NCBI RefSeq assembly: GCF_023094245.1
Contig: NZ_JALMEW010000005.1
Location: forward strand, 62,001-126,000
Source: Halomonas getboli
GTDB lineage: Bacteria > Pseudomonadota > Gammaproteobacteria > Pseudomonadales > Halomonadaceae
Reading direction: 5' to 3'
DNA length: 64,000 bases
Positions 29,240 through 39,525 of this stretch are shown in pieces. Each line of letters opens with the position of its first letter. Position 1 is the first letter of the stretch. Under the pieces are notes generated by a model. The model was not told the DNA's origin, ran no database searches, and saw only the letters and a program-made list of their open reading frames with translations. Made by a program: the position numbers and the translations under genes.

Positions 29240-29672
29240 TGAGCAAGCGGAAAGCGGTTCAAACGGCTCGAACCGTTTTCCGGTCGCCGGGAGGCAGATG
29301 ACGACACTGCCCTGTGCCCCTGGCCTCACGGCGACCAACGTCTGCTCCAGCGATGTGTGACTTTAGGTTGCGATGAGACGGTACCGACGACTTCGTCAAG
29401 GACGGGTACCGATAGGGCAAGGATGCCCTGGCATGGATGCCTCTCCCCCGTGAGGGGGATGAATTGCACGGCCACGCCCCGGCGGGGCCGTCAGAGGAAG
29501 CGAGGCGATGCGTCGTCTCAGGAGTCTCACCCTAGCTGAGGCGGGATTCCGGTGCTTCATGGGCCTTCGGGCTCAGGGAAACCGATCGAGCGACGGACCG
29601 AGTCTTCGGTCGAGCGGTTTTCCACCCCTTCAGTTCCCTGCGTATTGGGCCGGCTATGCCGGCCTTTTTTTT
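29240..29672 (+). ncRNA. Predicted GlrR/sigma-54-controlled small RNA upstream of glrK
   Basis: No convincing protein is encoded in this stretch on either strand. It begins at a sigma-54 promoter with two GlrR-type boxes and an IHF site upstream and ends at a strong intrinsic terminator, giving a transcript of about 430 bases. In E. coli the small RNA GlmY is encoded at the equivalent place and controlled the same way. Visible structure: CGGTTC/GAACCG hairpin at about 29255-29275, a GGTCGCC/GGCGACC long-range pair, AGGGCA-AGGA-TGCCCT and GGCA-TGGA-TGCC hairpins near 29414-29440, TCCCCC-GTGA-GGGGGA, and the terminator. I see no sequence similarity to GlmY or GlmZ by eye, and the length is about twice theirs. 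Read-through could also serve glrK. Confidence 0.5.
29648..29672 (+). terminator. Strong terminator upstream of glrK
   Basis: Seven-bp perfect GC stem GGCCGGC-TAT-GCCGGCC followed by eight T residues, ending 100 bases before glrK. Since argA ends about 660 bases upstream, this terminator implies a separate transcript in between. Confidence 0.92.
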
Positions 29673-29772
29673 GCCTGTTCGGCCGCGATGTGGCGCGGGT
29701 GACGGGCCGAATTCTGGTATCCTCGGGTAGACGATAGTGGTTGCCGACTCACTCCTTTTCCGAACGCTGGCC

Positions 29773-31263
29773 ATGACATCTGCTGTTTCTCGCCGCTGGC
29801 GGCCGCGCTCGCTGCTGCAGCTGGTGCTGCTCGCCTTCCTGATGGTAATGCTGCCCCTGGCCGTGCTGATGTTCCAGGCCGGTCAGGCGCTGTCCGAACT
29901 CTCGCGCCTGGCCGACCATAGCGCCCGTCAGGCCGTAGAGGAGACGCGCCGTGCCCGCACGCTGGGTGCCCTGGCGCTGGAGATGGAGCGCGGCGCGCGC
30001 CAGTACGCGGTGGTCGAGCAGGAGAGCCTGCTCGACATCTATGACGAGCGCCTGGCGGAGTACCGTCGCCTGCTCGCCAAGCAGCGCGAACTGCTGCCGG
30101 ACGACCCGGACGTCAAGGCGCTGTCCGGCCAGCTCGACCGGCTCGCCGAGCTGCCCGGGCTGCCGATGGAGGAGTTCAAGAATCGGCTCACCGACTTCCT
30201 GCCCTTCGCCGAGCACACCGAGGCCATGCGCCACGCCACCAACCAGCGCATCGACGGGCGCCTGGACGTGATCCGCCAGCGCGCCGAGACCGTTCAGCAT
30301 CGCCTTTGGTGGCAGACCGCCGCGCTGGTCTCGGCCAGCCTGATCCTGATGCTGCTGTTCACCCGGCTGATCGTGCGTCCGGTGCGCCAGCTCGAGCGGC
30401 GCATCCTGGGCATCGGCAACACCGGCAAGAGCACGCAGCCGGTGCCGGTGCAGGGGCCGGCCGAACTGGTCAGCCTCGATGAGCGGCTCGACTGGCTGTC
30501 CTCGCGGCTCGACGAGCTGGAGGAGCAGAAGCAGCAGTTCCTGCGCCACATGTCCCATGAACTCAAGACACCGCTCGCCAGCGTGCGCGAGGGCTCGGCG
30601 CTGCTGGCCGACGGCGTGGCCGGCGAGGTGACCGACCACCAGCGCGAGATCCTGGATCTGATCGACGCCAGCGGCAGCGAGCTGCAGCAGCTGATCGAGC
30701 AGCTGCTCGACTACAACCTGCTGCAGCACAGCCAGCGTCTGGAGACCGAACGCCTGGATGTCGCCACCGTGGTCAAGGAGGTGCTGGCCAAGCACCACCT
30801 GGCGCTGCAGCAGAAGGGCATGGCGGTGCACTGCTTCGACGGGCCGCGAACCTGGCAGCTCGATCGCACGGCCACGGCCCGCATCCTCGACAACCTGATC
30901 TCCAACGCCATCGCCTACGGCGAGGACGGCGGCGAGCTGGAGATCCGCGCGCGCACGACCCAGGACTGGCTGATCGTCGAGGTGGCCAACAGTGGCGAAC
31001 CGATTCCCGAAGAAGATCGGTCGCGGCTGTTCGAGGCCTTCTATCAAGGGCGCATTCGCCGCAAGGGAGCGCTCAAGGGTTCCGGCATCGGGCTGTCGGT
31101 GGCCGCCGACTGTGCCCGCCTGCAGCACGGCCAGCTGACCCTGGTGGAGGACGACCGCCTGGCGGTGTGCTTTCGCCTGTCGCTGCCGAGCTCGATGCCG
31201 CAAGCCGACCATCAGACATCGCTGCCCGCTCCGGCGGCAGCCGACGCAAGGAACGATTCATGA
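29773..31263 (+). CDS. glrK: Sensor histidine kinase GlrK (QseE)
   Basis: Inner-membrane kinase that phosphorylates GlrR in response to envelope signals. The 496 residues align by eye with E. coli GlrK throughout: RRWRPRSLLQLVLLAF at the N terminus, TM1, a periplasmic helical domain (ALEMERGARQYAV), TM2 (ALVSASLILMLLFTRLIVRP), HAMP, phosphoacceptor HMSHELKTPLAS with His262, EQLLDYNLLQ, and the HATPase with NLISNAIAYGEDG and GSGIGLSVAADC. The ATG at 29773 is chosen because E. coli GlrK starts at the same point; a GTG 12 codons earlier is possible. It overlaps qseG by four bases. Confidence 0.93.
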   Translation: MTSAVSRRWRPRSLLQLVLLAFLMVMLPLAVLMFQAGQALSELSRLADHSARQAVEETRRARTLGALALEMERGARQYAVVEQESLLDIYDERLAEYRRLLAKQRELLPDDPDVKALSGQLDRLAELPGLPMEEFKNRLTDFLPFAEHTEAMRHATNQRIDGRLDVIRQRAETVQHRLWWQTAALVSASLILMLLFTRLIVRPVRQLERRILGIGNTGKSTQPVPVQGPAELVSLDERLDWLSSRLDELEEQKQQFLRHMSHELKTPLASVREGSALLADGVAGEVTDHQREILDLIDASGSELQQLIEQLLDYNLLQHSQRLETERLDVATVVKEVLAKHHLALQQKGMAVHCFDGPRTWQLDRTATARILDNLISNAIAYGEDGGELEIRARTTQDWLIVEVANSGEPIPEEDRSRLFEAFYQGRIRRKGALKGSGIGLSVAADCARLQHGQLTLVEDDRLAVCFRLSLPSSMPQADHQTSLPAPAAADARNDS

Positions 31264-31802
31264 CATTTTCACGCCCCCTGCTGCTGTGCCTGCTGTCGGT
31301 CGGCCTGACCGGCTGCCAGTGGCTGCCTGAGAAGCTGACCGGGAAGCCCCAGGAACCGGTGGTCGAGGAACATGCCGGCTGCTACGCCGACATTCCCGAT
31401 TTCGGCGAGCCGGCCTGCCTGCTGCAGGAATGGGTGGCCTTCGGCCTCGCCTCTCAGCGGGGCGACCGCGACTGGCGTGACCTCACGCTCCAGCGCGTCT
31501 CCGGCGACACGCACGACCAGCGCCTGGCGCGGGCCGTGGTGCTGTCCTGGGGCAGCGAGAGCGAGTGGAATCGCGCCTCCGAACTCTACAAGGCCGACCT
31601 CAGCGCCGCGCCGGCGCGGCTGCAGCCGCTGCTGCGCTACTGGCTCAACGAGCTGGAAGGGCGGCGCGCCCTGGGGCAGCGGCTGAACGAAAGCCGACAG
31701 GCCCAGCAGACGCTGGCGGACGAAAAGGCCGCGCTGGACGAGAAGCTGGACGCTCTCACCGATATCGAGCGCAACATCAACTCGCGACAGCAGACCGAGT
31801 AA
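31260..31802 (+). CDS. qseG: Outer-membrane-type lipoprotein QseG (YfhG)
   Basis: Lipoprotein encoded between glrK and glrR, known in enterobacteria to modulate GlrK. The 180 residues have a lipoprotein signal ending LTGC (Cys19), then a helical domain with an AGCYADIPDFGEPACLL stretch and a C-terminal coiled coil (QTLADEKAALDEKLDALTDIERNI). Its ATG lies inside the glrK stop codon, so the kinase and lipoprotein are translationally coupled. Sequence identity to the family is low overall; position and lipobox carry most of the evidence. Confidence 0.82.
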   Translation: MTFSRPLLLCLLSVGLTGCQWLPEKLTGKPQEPVVEEHAGCYADIPDFGEPACLLQEWVAFGLASQRGDRDWRDLTLQRVSGDTHDQRLARAVVLSWGSESEWNRASELYKADLSAAPARLQPLLRYWLNELEGRRALGQRLNESRQAQQTLADEKAALDEKLDALTDIERNINSRQQTE

Positions 31803-31817
31803 GCGGGAGACACGAAC

Positions 31818-33212
<1,395 letters not shown>

Positions 33213-33223
33213 CGGGCTGAAGC

Positions 33224-34576
33224 TCAGTTGGCGGGCGGCTCGGGCAGTACCTCCAGTGCCAGCCGGCCCTCGCCGAGCCGCGCCGCCAGGCGCTCCCCGG
33301 GCCGGGTATCCGTCGCATGGCGGATCACCCGGCCTTCGTCGTTCTCGAGGATCGCATAGCCTCGGCCCAGCACCGCCAGCGGGCTGACCGCCTGCAGCTC
33401 GCGGGTGACGGCGGCCAGCCGCTCGCGCTGATGGGTCAGTGCGCGGGGCATGGCCTGGTGCAGGCGCTGACGGGCCAGCGTCAGGCGTCGGGTCTCCTGC
33501 TCGAGGCGGCGCTCGGGCGAGCGCAGCGCCAGGCGACGCCCGAGCTCCGCTTCGCGGCGGCGGGCCGTCTCCAGCCGGGCCTGCATGGCCCGCTGCAGTC
33601 TTCCTTCCAGCTGCTCCAGCTGGCGTCGGCGGAAGGCCAACACCTCGCCGGGATGTCGCAGCCGCGCGCGCAGGTGGTCGAGGCGCTGGCCCTCGGTATC
33701 GAGCCGTGCACGCTGGGCACGGACCAGCCGTTCCTCCAGGGCCGTCAGGCGCTGCGTCAGCTCACGGCGGTCCGGCACCAGCTGCTCCGCCGCCGCCGAG
33801 GGCGTGGGCGCGCGGCGGTCGGCGGCGAAGTCGGCCAGCGTCACGTCCACCTCGTGACCCACCGCCGACATCACCGGCAGCCGCGAATGGAAGATCGCCC
33901 GGGCCAGATGCTCGTCGTTGAAGGCCCACAGGTCCTCCAGGCTGCCGCCGCCGCGGGTGATCAGGATGGCATCGCGGGCCGGGTCCAGCGCCGACTGGCG
34001 ATTGAGCAGGCCCAGCGCAGCGATCATCGCCGGCGCCGCCTCGCGGCCCTGCACCGGCACCGGAATCAGCGTCACCTGGGCAAGCGGCCAGCGCGCCGCC
34101 AGCACCGCCAGCACGTCGCGGATCGCCGCGCCGCTGGGCGAGGAGAGCACCAGCAGGTGACGCGGCGGGTAGGGGAGGGCGCGGACATTGGCGAACACGC
34201 CCTCGGCGTCGAGCTTGGCCTTGAGCCGCTCATAGGCCGCCAACAGCTCGCCTTCGCCCGCCGCCTGCACTGCCTCGGCGATCAGCTGGTAGTCGCCGCG
34301 CGGCTCGAACAGCGACACCCGCCCGCGCACCTTGACCCGATCGCCGTCGCGCATCGGCGCGGCGACGAAGCGCGCGCGGGTGCGGAACAGCGCGCAGCGC
34401 AGCTGGGCGCGCTCGTCCTTGAGGGTGAAGTAGACGTGGCCCGACGACGGCCGCGAGACGCCGGACAGCTCGCCCTCCACCCAGACATCGCCGACGTCCT
34501 GCTCCAGCGCCTGGCGGGCGCGGCGGTTGAGCTCGCTGACGGAGAGGGCGGTATCGTCGCTGGGGGGCATGGGCAT
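33224..34576 (-). CDS. xseA: Exodeoxyribonuclease VII large subunit XseA
   Basis: Large, catalytic subunit of the single-strand DNA exonuclease VII. The 450 residues show an N-terminal OB fold (VWVEGELSGVSRPSSGHVYFTLKD), the catalytic domain with ALITRGGGSLEDLWAFNDE-type motif and SAVGHEVDVTLADFAADRRAPTPSAAAE, and a long coiled coil rich in R, L and E toward the C terminus that binds XseB. The small subunit is not in the window. The gene converges with glrR with no room for a terminator. Confidence 0.95.
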   Translation of the reverse strand: MPMPPSDDTALSVSELNRRARQALEQDVGDVWVEGELSGVSRPSSGHVYFTLKDERAQLRCALFRTRARFVAAPMRDGDRVKVRGRVSLFEPRGDYQLIAEAVQAAGEGELLAAYERLKAKLDAEGVFANVRALPYPPRHLLVLSSPSGAAIRDVLAVLAARWPLAQVTLIPVPVQGREAAPAMIAALGLLNRQSALDPARDAILITRGGGSLEDLWAFNDEHLARAIFHSRLPVMSAVGHEVDVTLADFAADRRAPTPSAAAEQLVPDRRELTQRLTALEERLVRAQRARLDTEGQRLDHLRARLRHPGEVLAFRRRQLEQLEGRLQRAMQARLETARRREAELGRRLALRSPERRLEQETRRLTLARQRLHQAMPRALTHQRERLAAVTRELQAVSPLAVLGRGYAILENDEGRVIRHATDTRPGERLAARLGEGRLALEVLPEPPAN

Positions 34577-34645
34577 CCTCGGCGGGGGAGAGTCGGTGGC
34601 AGAGCGCCGGCGCCCCGTACTGTAGCGGATGCCCGAGTCTCGCCG

Positions 34646-35740
34646 CTAGGCGACCGTCTGGCCGAGGCGCTTTAGCAGTAGCGGCAGGCACAGCACCAGC
34701 AGGGTGATGCGCAGCAGGTGGTGGGCGGTGACGAAGGCCGGGTCGATACCCAGCGACAGCGCCACCAGGCTCAGCTCCGGGGCGCCGCCGGGCATGTAGG
34801 CGAGCAGCGCGGCGGCCATCGAGATGTCGGCCAACTGCTGGGCGCCCCAGGCGGCGAGGCCTGCAATGACCAATAGCCCCAAGGCCTGAATCACCGCCAT
34901 CGCCAGAGTGTGGCCGACCTTGGCAAGCGAGGTGCCGGTAAAGCGAACGCCCACCGACACGCCGATCAGCACCTGGGCTAGGGCGATCAGCGTGGGCGGT
35001 ACCGCAGCATCGCTGCCCCCGGAAAGGTGCAGCGCGGCCGAGGCCAGCGCCGGGCCGAACAGCAGGGCGTTGGGTAGTCGCAGGCGCTTGCCCAGCCAGG
35101 CGCCGACAAGCCCCGCCGCGACCAGCCAGGCCGTATCGGTCGCGTTAGGCAGCCACAGCCAGTGCGCAATATCCGTGCGATTCTCCGGCATGCTGACATG
35201 GCCGAATAGCGGCAGTGCCAGGGGAATGGCCAGCAGCAGGATCAGGATGCGCACCGCATGGGTCATGCCGACCACTCGCAAATCGGCACCGGATTCCAAT
35301 GCCATCAGGGTGACCGCCGATACACCTCCCGGCACCCCGGCATAGAGGGATGTTTCCACCGAGTAGCCGCCGACCTTTCGCGAGAACCACACCGAGAAGA
35401 CCATCATGACGGCGGTTGCCAGCAGCATGATGGCGAGACTCGCGCTCCAGGCCGCCACATCGATCTTGAGTCCCTGATGAAAGGCCGAGCCCAGCATCAC
35501 CCCGATCACCACCAGCACGCCCTTGCGTCCGCGCCCCGGCGAGCGCAGCCGTGCGCCGCCAAGACTGGCGATGGTGGTCGCGATCATGGCGCCCAGCAGC
35601 CAGGGCAGCGGCAGGTTGACGGCGAAGGCCAGCGCCCCACCGGCGGTGCCGAGAAGCAGGGTGGGCAGGAAGCGCAGCAGCGGCAGCAGAGGAAAGGAAG
35701 CGAGGGTAGGCAAGGCGAGGTGTCTCCATTCACAACGCAT
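34646..35740 (-). CDS. AbrB-family integral membrane protein (COG3180)
   Basis: Polytopic membrane protein of the AbrB/ammonia-monooxygenase-like family, with duplicated glycine-proline motifs (NLPLPWLLGAMIATT, VPGGVSAVTLMALESGADL, MPGGAPELSLVALSLG). The 364 residues contain about ten TM segments. Function is unknown; family members are often linked to tripartite tricarboxylate transporters, as here where it follows tctA by 31 bases. The first ATG sits directly on a strong hairpin; TTG at 35713, preceded by TGGAGA, is an alternative start that gives a more typical hydrophobic N terminus. Confidence 0.8.
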   Translation of the reverse strand: MRCEWRHLALPTLASFPLLPLLRFLPTLLLGTAGGALAFAVNLPLPWLLGAMIATTIASLGGARLRSPGRGRKGVLVVIGVMLGSAFHQGLKIDVAAWSASLAIMLLATAVMMVFSVWFSRKVGGYSVETSLYAGVPGGVSAVTLMALESGADLRVVGMTHAVRILILLLAIPLALPLFGHVSMPENRTDIAHWLWLPNATDTAWLVAAGLVGAWLGKRLRLPNALLFGPALASAALHLSGGSDAAVPPTLIALAQVLIGVSVGVRFTGTSLAKVGHTLAMAVIQALGLLVIAGLAAWGAQQLADISMAAALLAYMPGGAPELSLVALSLGIDPAFVTAHHLLRITLLVLCLPLLLKRLGQTVA

Positions 35741-35762
35741 CGGGCCCGCCGAAGCGGGCCCG
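35741..35762 (-). terminator. UUCG-loop hairpin between tctA and the AbrB-family gene
   Basis: On the minus strand a nine-bp perfect GC stem closes a TTCG loop. It starts nine bases after the tctA stop and ends at the annotated ATG of the next gene. No T tract follows, so it may attenuate expression or protect the 3' end rather than fully terminate. Confidence 0.55.
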
Positions 35763-35771
35763 AGTCGAGGA

Positions 35772-37280
35772 TCAGCCGGCGTGGCGGCGACTGCGACCGG
35801 CGAGCAGCTTTGGCAGTAGCCAGGGGAGTACCAGCAGCGCGGCGGCGGCGATCCACAGCCCCAGCGAGATGCCGGACTGCCACAGGATACCCGCGTCGCC
35901 TCCGCTGATCGACAGCGCCCGGCGCAGGTTCTGCTCCATCAGCCCGCCCAGCACGTAGCCGAGGATCACCGGCGCCAGCGAGAAGCCGAGCTTGCGCAGC
36001 AGGTAGCCGAACACGCCGATGATCAGCATCAGGTAGATGGCGGTCAGGTCGGAGTGCAGCTGGTAGACGCCGACGAAGGCCAGGATGGCGATGGCCGGCA
36101 CCAGCACCCAGCGCGGGATGGTCAGCACCCGGGCGAACACGCCGGCCAGCGGCAGGTTCAGCGCCAGCAGCACGATGTTGCCGATGTACAGCGAGGCGAT
36201 CAGGCCGCCGGCCACCTCGGGGCGCTCGGTGAACATCATCGGGCCCGGGGTGATGTTGTAGAGCATCAGTGCGCCGAGCAGCACCGCGGTGGTGCCGGAG
36301 CCGGGAATGCCCAGCGTCAGCATCGGCACGAAGGAGCCCGCCGCCGAGGCGTTGTTGGCCGCCTCCGGCGCCGCCAGGCCGCGCATGTCGCCCTTGCCGA
36401 AAGTGCCTTCCTTGTCGGACAGGCGCTTCTCGGTGGTGTAGGACACCGCGCCGGCCACCGAGGCGCCGGTGCCCGGCAGCACGCCGATGATGAAGCCGAG
36501 CAGGCCCGAGCGCCACATGGCGCCCTTGCAGTAGAGCACTTCCTTGAGGCTGACGAACACGCGGCCCAGCGGCGGCATGTCGTCCTCGCCGCTGCGGCGA
36601 TGGGCGTGCTCCAGCATCAGCAGGATCTCGCTGATGGCGAACAGGCCGATGATCATCACCACGAAGTCGATGCCGTCGTAGAGCTCGGGCATGCCGAAGG
36701 TGAAGCGCATCACGCCGGTGCCGCCGTCGACGCCCACGGTGGCGATCAGCACGCCCAGCACCGCGCCGATGGCGGTCTTGATCGGGTCCTTGCCCATCAT
36801 CACCGCCATCGACGAGAAGGCGAACACCATCAGCGCGAAGAATTCGGCCGGGCCGAACATCACCGCCACTCGGGCCAGCAGCGGGGCGAACAGCGTCAAG
36901 CCGATGATGGCGATGGTCGCGCCGACGAAGGAGCTGACCGCCGACAGGCCCAGCGCCGGGCCGGCCAGGCCCTGCTTGGCCAGCGGGTGGCCGTCCAGGG
37001 TGGTCATCACCGCGCCGGCGTCGCCGGGCACGTTGAGCAGGATGCTGGACATGCGGCCGCCGTACTCGGCGCCGGTGTAGATGCCGGCCAGCAGGATCAG
37101 CGCCGACTCGGCGGGCAGGCCCAGGGTGTAGGCCAGCGGCATCAGGATGGCGATGCCGTTGATCGGACCGATGCCCGGCAGCGCGCCGAACAGGGTGCCC
37201 AGCAGGGCGCCGAGGAAGGCCAGCCCCAGGTTCAGGGGGCTCAGCGCGACGCCGAACCCCTCGATCAGGAAATCGAACAT
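35772..37280 (-). CDS. tctA: Tripartite tricarboxylate transporter large membrane subunit TctA
   Basis: Twelve-TM permease subunit of a TTT-family uptake system for citrate or related carboxylates. The 502 residues carry the paired signatures [19 protein letters not shown] and [17 protein letters not shown], and a [18 protein letters not shown] loop. It is third in the minus-strand operon tctC-tctB-tctA, 12 bases after tctB. The substrate is not readable from sequence; the neighbouring TctDE pair suggests a tricarboxylate. Confidence 0.95.
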   Translation of the reverse strand: MFDFLIEGFGVALSPLNLGLAFLGALLGTLFGALPGIGPINGIAILMPLAYTLGLPAESALILLAGIYTGAEYGGRMSSILLNVPGDAGAVMTTLDGHPLAKQGLAGPALGLSAVSSFVGATIAIIGLTLFAPLLARVAVMFGPAEFFALMVFAFSSMAVMMGKDPIKTAIGAVLGVLIATVGVDGGTGVMRFTFGMPELYDGIDFVVMIIGLFAISEILLMLEHAHRRSGEDDMPPLGRVFVSLKEVLYCKGAMWRSGLLGFIIGVLPGTGASVAGAVSYTTEKRLSDKEGTFGKGDMRGLAAPEAANNASAAGSFVPMLTLGIPGSGTTAVLLGALMLYNITPGPMMFTERPEVAGGLIASLYIGNIVLLALNLPLAGVFARVLTIPRWVLVPAIAILAFVGVYQLHSDLTAIYLMLIIGVFGYLLRKLGFSLAPVILGYVLGGLMEQNLRRALSISGGDAGILWQSGISLGLWIAAAALLVLPWLLPKLLAGRSRRHAG

Positions 37281-37292
37281 CTCGCAGCTCCG

Positions 37293-37742
37293 TTAGAGGA
37301 TATCGGCCAGCCAGGTGCCGCCGGGCAGACCGATGTCGAGCCCGGCGGTGAACAGCACGTCGCTGCCCGCGGCCAGCAGCACGCCGGTGACCAGGGCCTT
37401 GGGCCAGCTGGCGCCGAACAGCCGCGCCAGGGCCGCCACCACCAGGAAGGACGAGGGCATGAAGCCCAGGCGGGTGAACAGCAGGGCGTAGGCCAGCAGC
37501 AGGCCGAGCACGCCCAGCAGTCGCAGCGCCAGGGCGGGAGCCGGCCACTCGCCGTCCTCGCCGGGCTTGAACACCAGCACCAGCGACAGGACGGCGAGCA
37601 GGGCCGCCAGTCCCAGCGGGAAGGCTTTCGGCCCCACGGGCTCGTAGCTGAAGGGAACCTGCAGCTGAAGGGACTGGACGGCGATGAACGCCGCCAGACC
37701 GATCAGGGCGAGGCCCAGCAGTCGGTCGGCGGCGATTCTCAT
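37293..37742 (-). CDS. tctB: Tripartite tricarboxylate transporter small membrane subunit TctB
   Basis: Four-TM small membrane subunit. The 149 residues start MRIAADRLLGLALIGLAAF and include the FSYEPVGPKAFPLGLAALL motif typical of TctB. The ATG overlaps the tctC stop (ATGA), and tctA follows after 12 bases, so all three subunits are coexpressed. Confidence 0.92.
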   Translation of the reverse strand: MRIAADRLLGLALIGLAAFIAVQSLQLQVPFSYEPVGPKAFPLGLAALLAVLSLVLVFKPGEDGEWPAPALALRLLGVLGLLLAYALLFTRLGFMPSSFLVVAALARLFGASWPKALVTGVLLAAGSDVLFTAGLDIGLPGGTWLADIL

Positions 37743-38719
37743 TTCAGACCCACTTCTTCGGCCAGTGACTTGAAGTCGGCGACCTGGTCCTTCACGTAGG
37801 CGTCGAAGTCGTCACCGAAGCGGGCCATCGGGAACAGGCCGCGCTCCTCGCGCATCTCGGCGAAGCCGGGGTTGTCGGCCAGTTCCTTGAAGCGCTCGAC
37901 CCAGGCCTGGTAGGCCTCGTCGCTGACGTCCGGGCCCATGTAGTAGCCGCGCCAGATCGGCCATTCGACGTCGTAGCCCTGCTCGGCGGCGGTGGGGATG
38001 TCGGCGTAGGGGCCGCCCATGCGCTCCTCGGAGAGCGAAGCCAGCACGCGGACCTTGCCGCTCTCGAGCTGGGACTGCAGCTCGGACAGGTCGCCGGTGA
38101 ACACCTGGATGTGGTCGCCGAGCAGCGCGGCCAGCGCCTCGCCGCCGCCCTCGAAGGCCACGTAGCGCAGGTCGCGCGGGTCGACGTCGCCGGCCTTGGC
38201 GGTCAGCGCGGCCTTCATCCAGTCCTGGCTGCCCACGGTGCCGCCGGCGCCGAAGGCGATCGAGCCCGGGTTCTCCTGCAGGTCGGCCATCAGCTCGTCG
38301 AGGGTCTGCCAGGGCGCGTCGGCACCGACCACGATGGCGCCGTAGTCGACGCCCAGGGCGCCCAGCCAGCGCACTTCGCTGGCGTCGTACTGGCCGAACT
38401 TGCCCAGCGCCAGGTTGACCGCGGCGCCGGTGCTGGCGGCGACGATCAGGTCGTCGTCATCGCTGCGCACGCCGTTGACGTGGTTGTAGGCCACTGCGCC
38501 GATGCCGCCGGGCATGTAGGTCACCATCATCGGCTCGTCGATGAGGTTGGCGGCCAGCAGGCCGTTGGCCGCCAGGCGGCAGGTCAGATCGTAGCCGCCG
38601 CCGGGCTTGGCGGGGGCGATGCACTCGGTGCCGTCGGCGGCCTGGGCCTGGCCGGCGAGCAGGGCGCCGCCCAGCAGGGCAATGCCGGAGGCGTGGCGGA
38701 TGGCCGTGTTGATCTTCAT
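37739..38719 (-). CDS. tctC: Periplasmic tricarboxylate-binding protein TctC
   Basis: Extracytoplasmic solute receptor of the TTT transporter. The 326 residues start with a signal peptide (cleavage near AQA-ADG) and contain ECIAPAKPGGGYDLTCRLAANGL, the family loop that contacts the carboxylate, and GAGGTVGSQDWM. It is the first gene of the operon and divergent from tctD across 137 bases, the expected control region. The longer QTALL-type C-terminal helices fit the family. Confidence 0.95.
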   Translation of the reverse strand: MKINTAIRHASGIALLGGALLAGQAQAADGTECIAPAKPGGGYDLTCRLAANGLLAANLIDEPMMVTYMPGGIGAVAYNHVNGVRSDDDDLIVAASTGAAVNLALGKFGQYDASEVRWLGALGVDYGAIVVGADAPWQTLDELMADLQENPGSIAFGAGGTVGSQDWMKAALTAKAGDVDPRDLRYVAFEGGGEALAALLGDHIQVFTGDLSELQSQLESGKVRVLASLSEERMGGPYADIPTAAEQGYDVEWPIWRGYYMGPDVSDEAYQAWVERFKELADNPGFAEMREERGLFPMARFGDDFDAYVKDQVADFKSLAEEVGLK

Positions 38720-38803
38720 GGCGAACTCCTGTTCTCTTGTTATGCGGCGCGAGGCGCTGCCTCGAGAGCCATCTCTGTGATGGCCCGAGCGATGCTAGGC
38801 CCG

Positions 38804-38826
38804 TCACCTTTCATCAACCTGTCATC
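38804..38826 (+). promoter_or_regulatory. Candidate TctD direct-repeat operator
   Basis: TCATC occurs at 38811-38815 and again at 38822-38826, exactly 11 bases apart, with a related TCACC at 38804. This lies in the tctC/tctD divergent gap. Direct repeats near one helical turn apart are typical for OmpR-class regulators; the assignment is inferred. Confidence 0.35.
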
Positions 38827-38856
38827 CCGCCCGTTACCGTCTGAGACATTGGTCGA

Positions 38857-39525
38857 ATGCGCCTGCTGGTCATCGAGGACGATCCACTGATCGCCCGCTC
38901 CCTGGAACACGCCCTGGCCCCGCTGGGCAACACCATCGACGTCTTTGCCACCTGCGCCGAGGCCCGGGCCGCGCTGCGCCACGACCGCTTCGACCTGATC
39001 CTGCTCGACCTCGGCCTGCCCGACGGCGACGGCCTCGAGCTGCTGGCCGAGCTGCGCGGCCGCGGCGACACCACCCCGGTGCTGATCCTCACCGCCCGCG
39101 ACGCCATCGACGATCGTGTCTCCGGCCTCGACCTGGGCGCCGACGATTACCTGGCCAAGCCGTTCTCGCTGGCCGAGCTGGAGGCCCGGGTGCGGGCCCT
39201 GCTGCGGCGCAGCCAGCAGCGCAGCGACAACCGCCTGCGCCTCGGCCGGCTGGCCTTCGATCCCGAGACCGGCAGCGCCAGCCTCGACGAGGCGCCGCTG
39301 GAGCTGCCGCGCCGCGAGCTGCTGCTGCTCGAGGGCCTGCTGCTGCACGCCGGCAGCATCACCCCGCGGGAGATCCTGGAGCGGCGGCTGTTCGGCTTCG
39401 ACGAGGTGGGCACCAACGCCCTGGAGGTCTACGTCAGCCGGCTGCGCAAGCGGCTCAAGGACAGCGGCCTGCGTATCCGCACCTTCCGCGGGCTGGGCTA
39501 TCGGCTGGAGGACGACGCCGGGTGA
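38857..39525 (+). CDS. tctD: OmpR-class response regulator TctD
   Basis: DNA-binding regulator of the tricarboxylate transporter. The 222 residues have a receiver domain (acidic pair near residue 8, phosphoacceptor Asp51, Lys101 in YLAKPFS) and a winged-helix output domain (RRELLLLEGLLLHAG, VYVSRLRKRLKD, TFRGLGYRL). Divergent from tctC; the stop overlaps the tctE start (GTGA). Confidence 0.92.
   Translation: MRLLVIEDDPLIARSLEHALAPLGNTIDVFATCAEARAALRHDRFDLILLDLGLPDGDGLELLAELRGRGDTTPVLILTARDAIDDRVSGLDLGADDYLAKPFSLAELEARVRALLRRSQQRSDNRLRLGRLAFDPETGSASLDEAPLELPRRELLLLEGLLLHAGSITPREILERRLFGFDEVGTNALEVYVSRLRKRLKDSGLRIRTFRGLGYRLEDDAG

Noticed and set aside
29240-29672. RNase P RNA, tmRNA or 6S RNA in the argA-glrK gap
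   Set aside because: None of the conserved core sequences of these RNAs can be found in the region.
29175-29702. Several short frames (60-64 codons) in the argA-glrK gap
   Set aside because: No ribosome sites, no recognisable domains and overlap with the promoter or terminator elements.
35584-37548. Minus-strand 654-codon frame overlapping tctA in another frame
   Set aside because: Arg/Ala/Gly-rich translation without motifs; tctA in its own frame is unambiguous.
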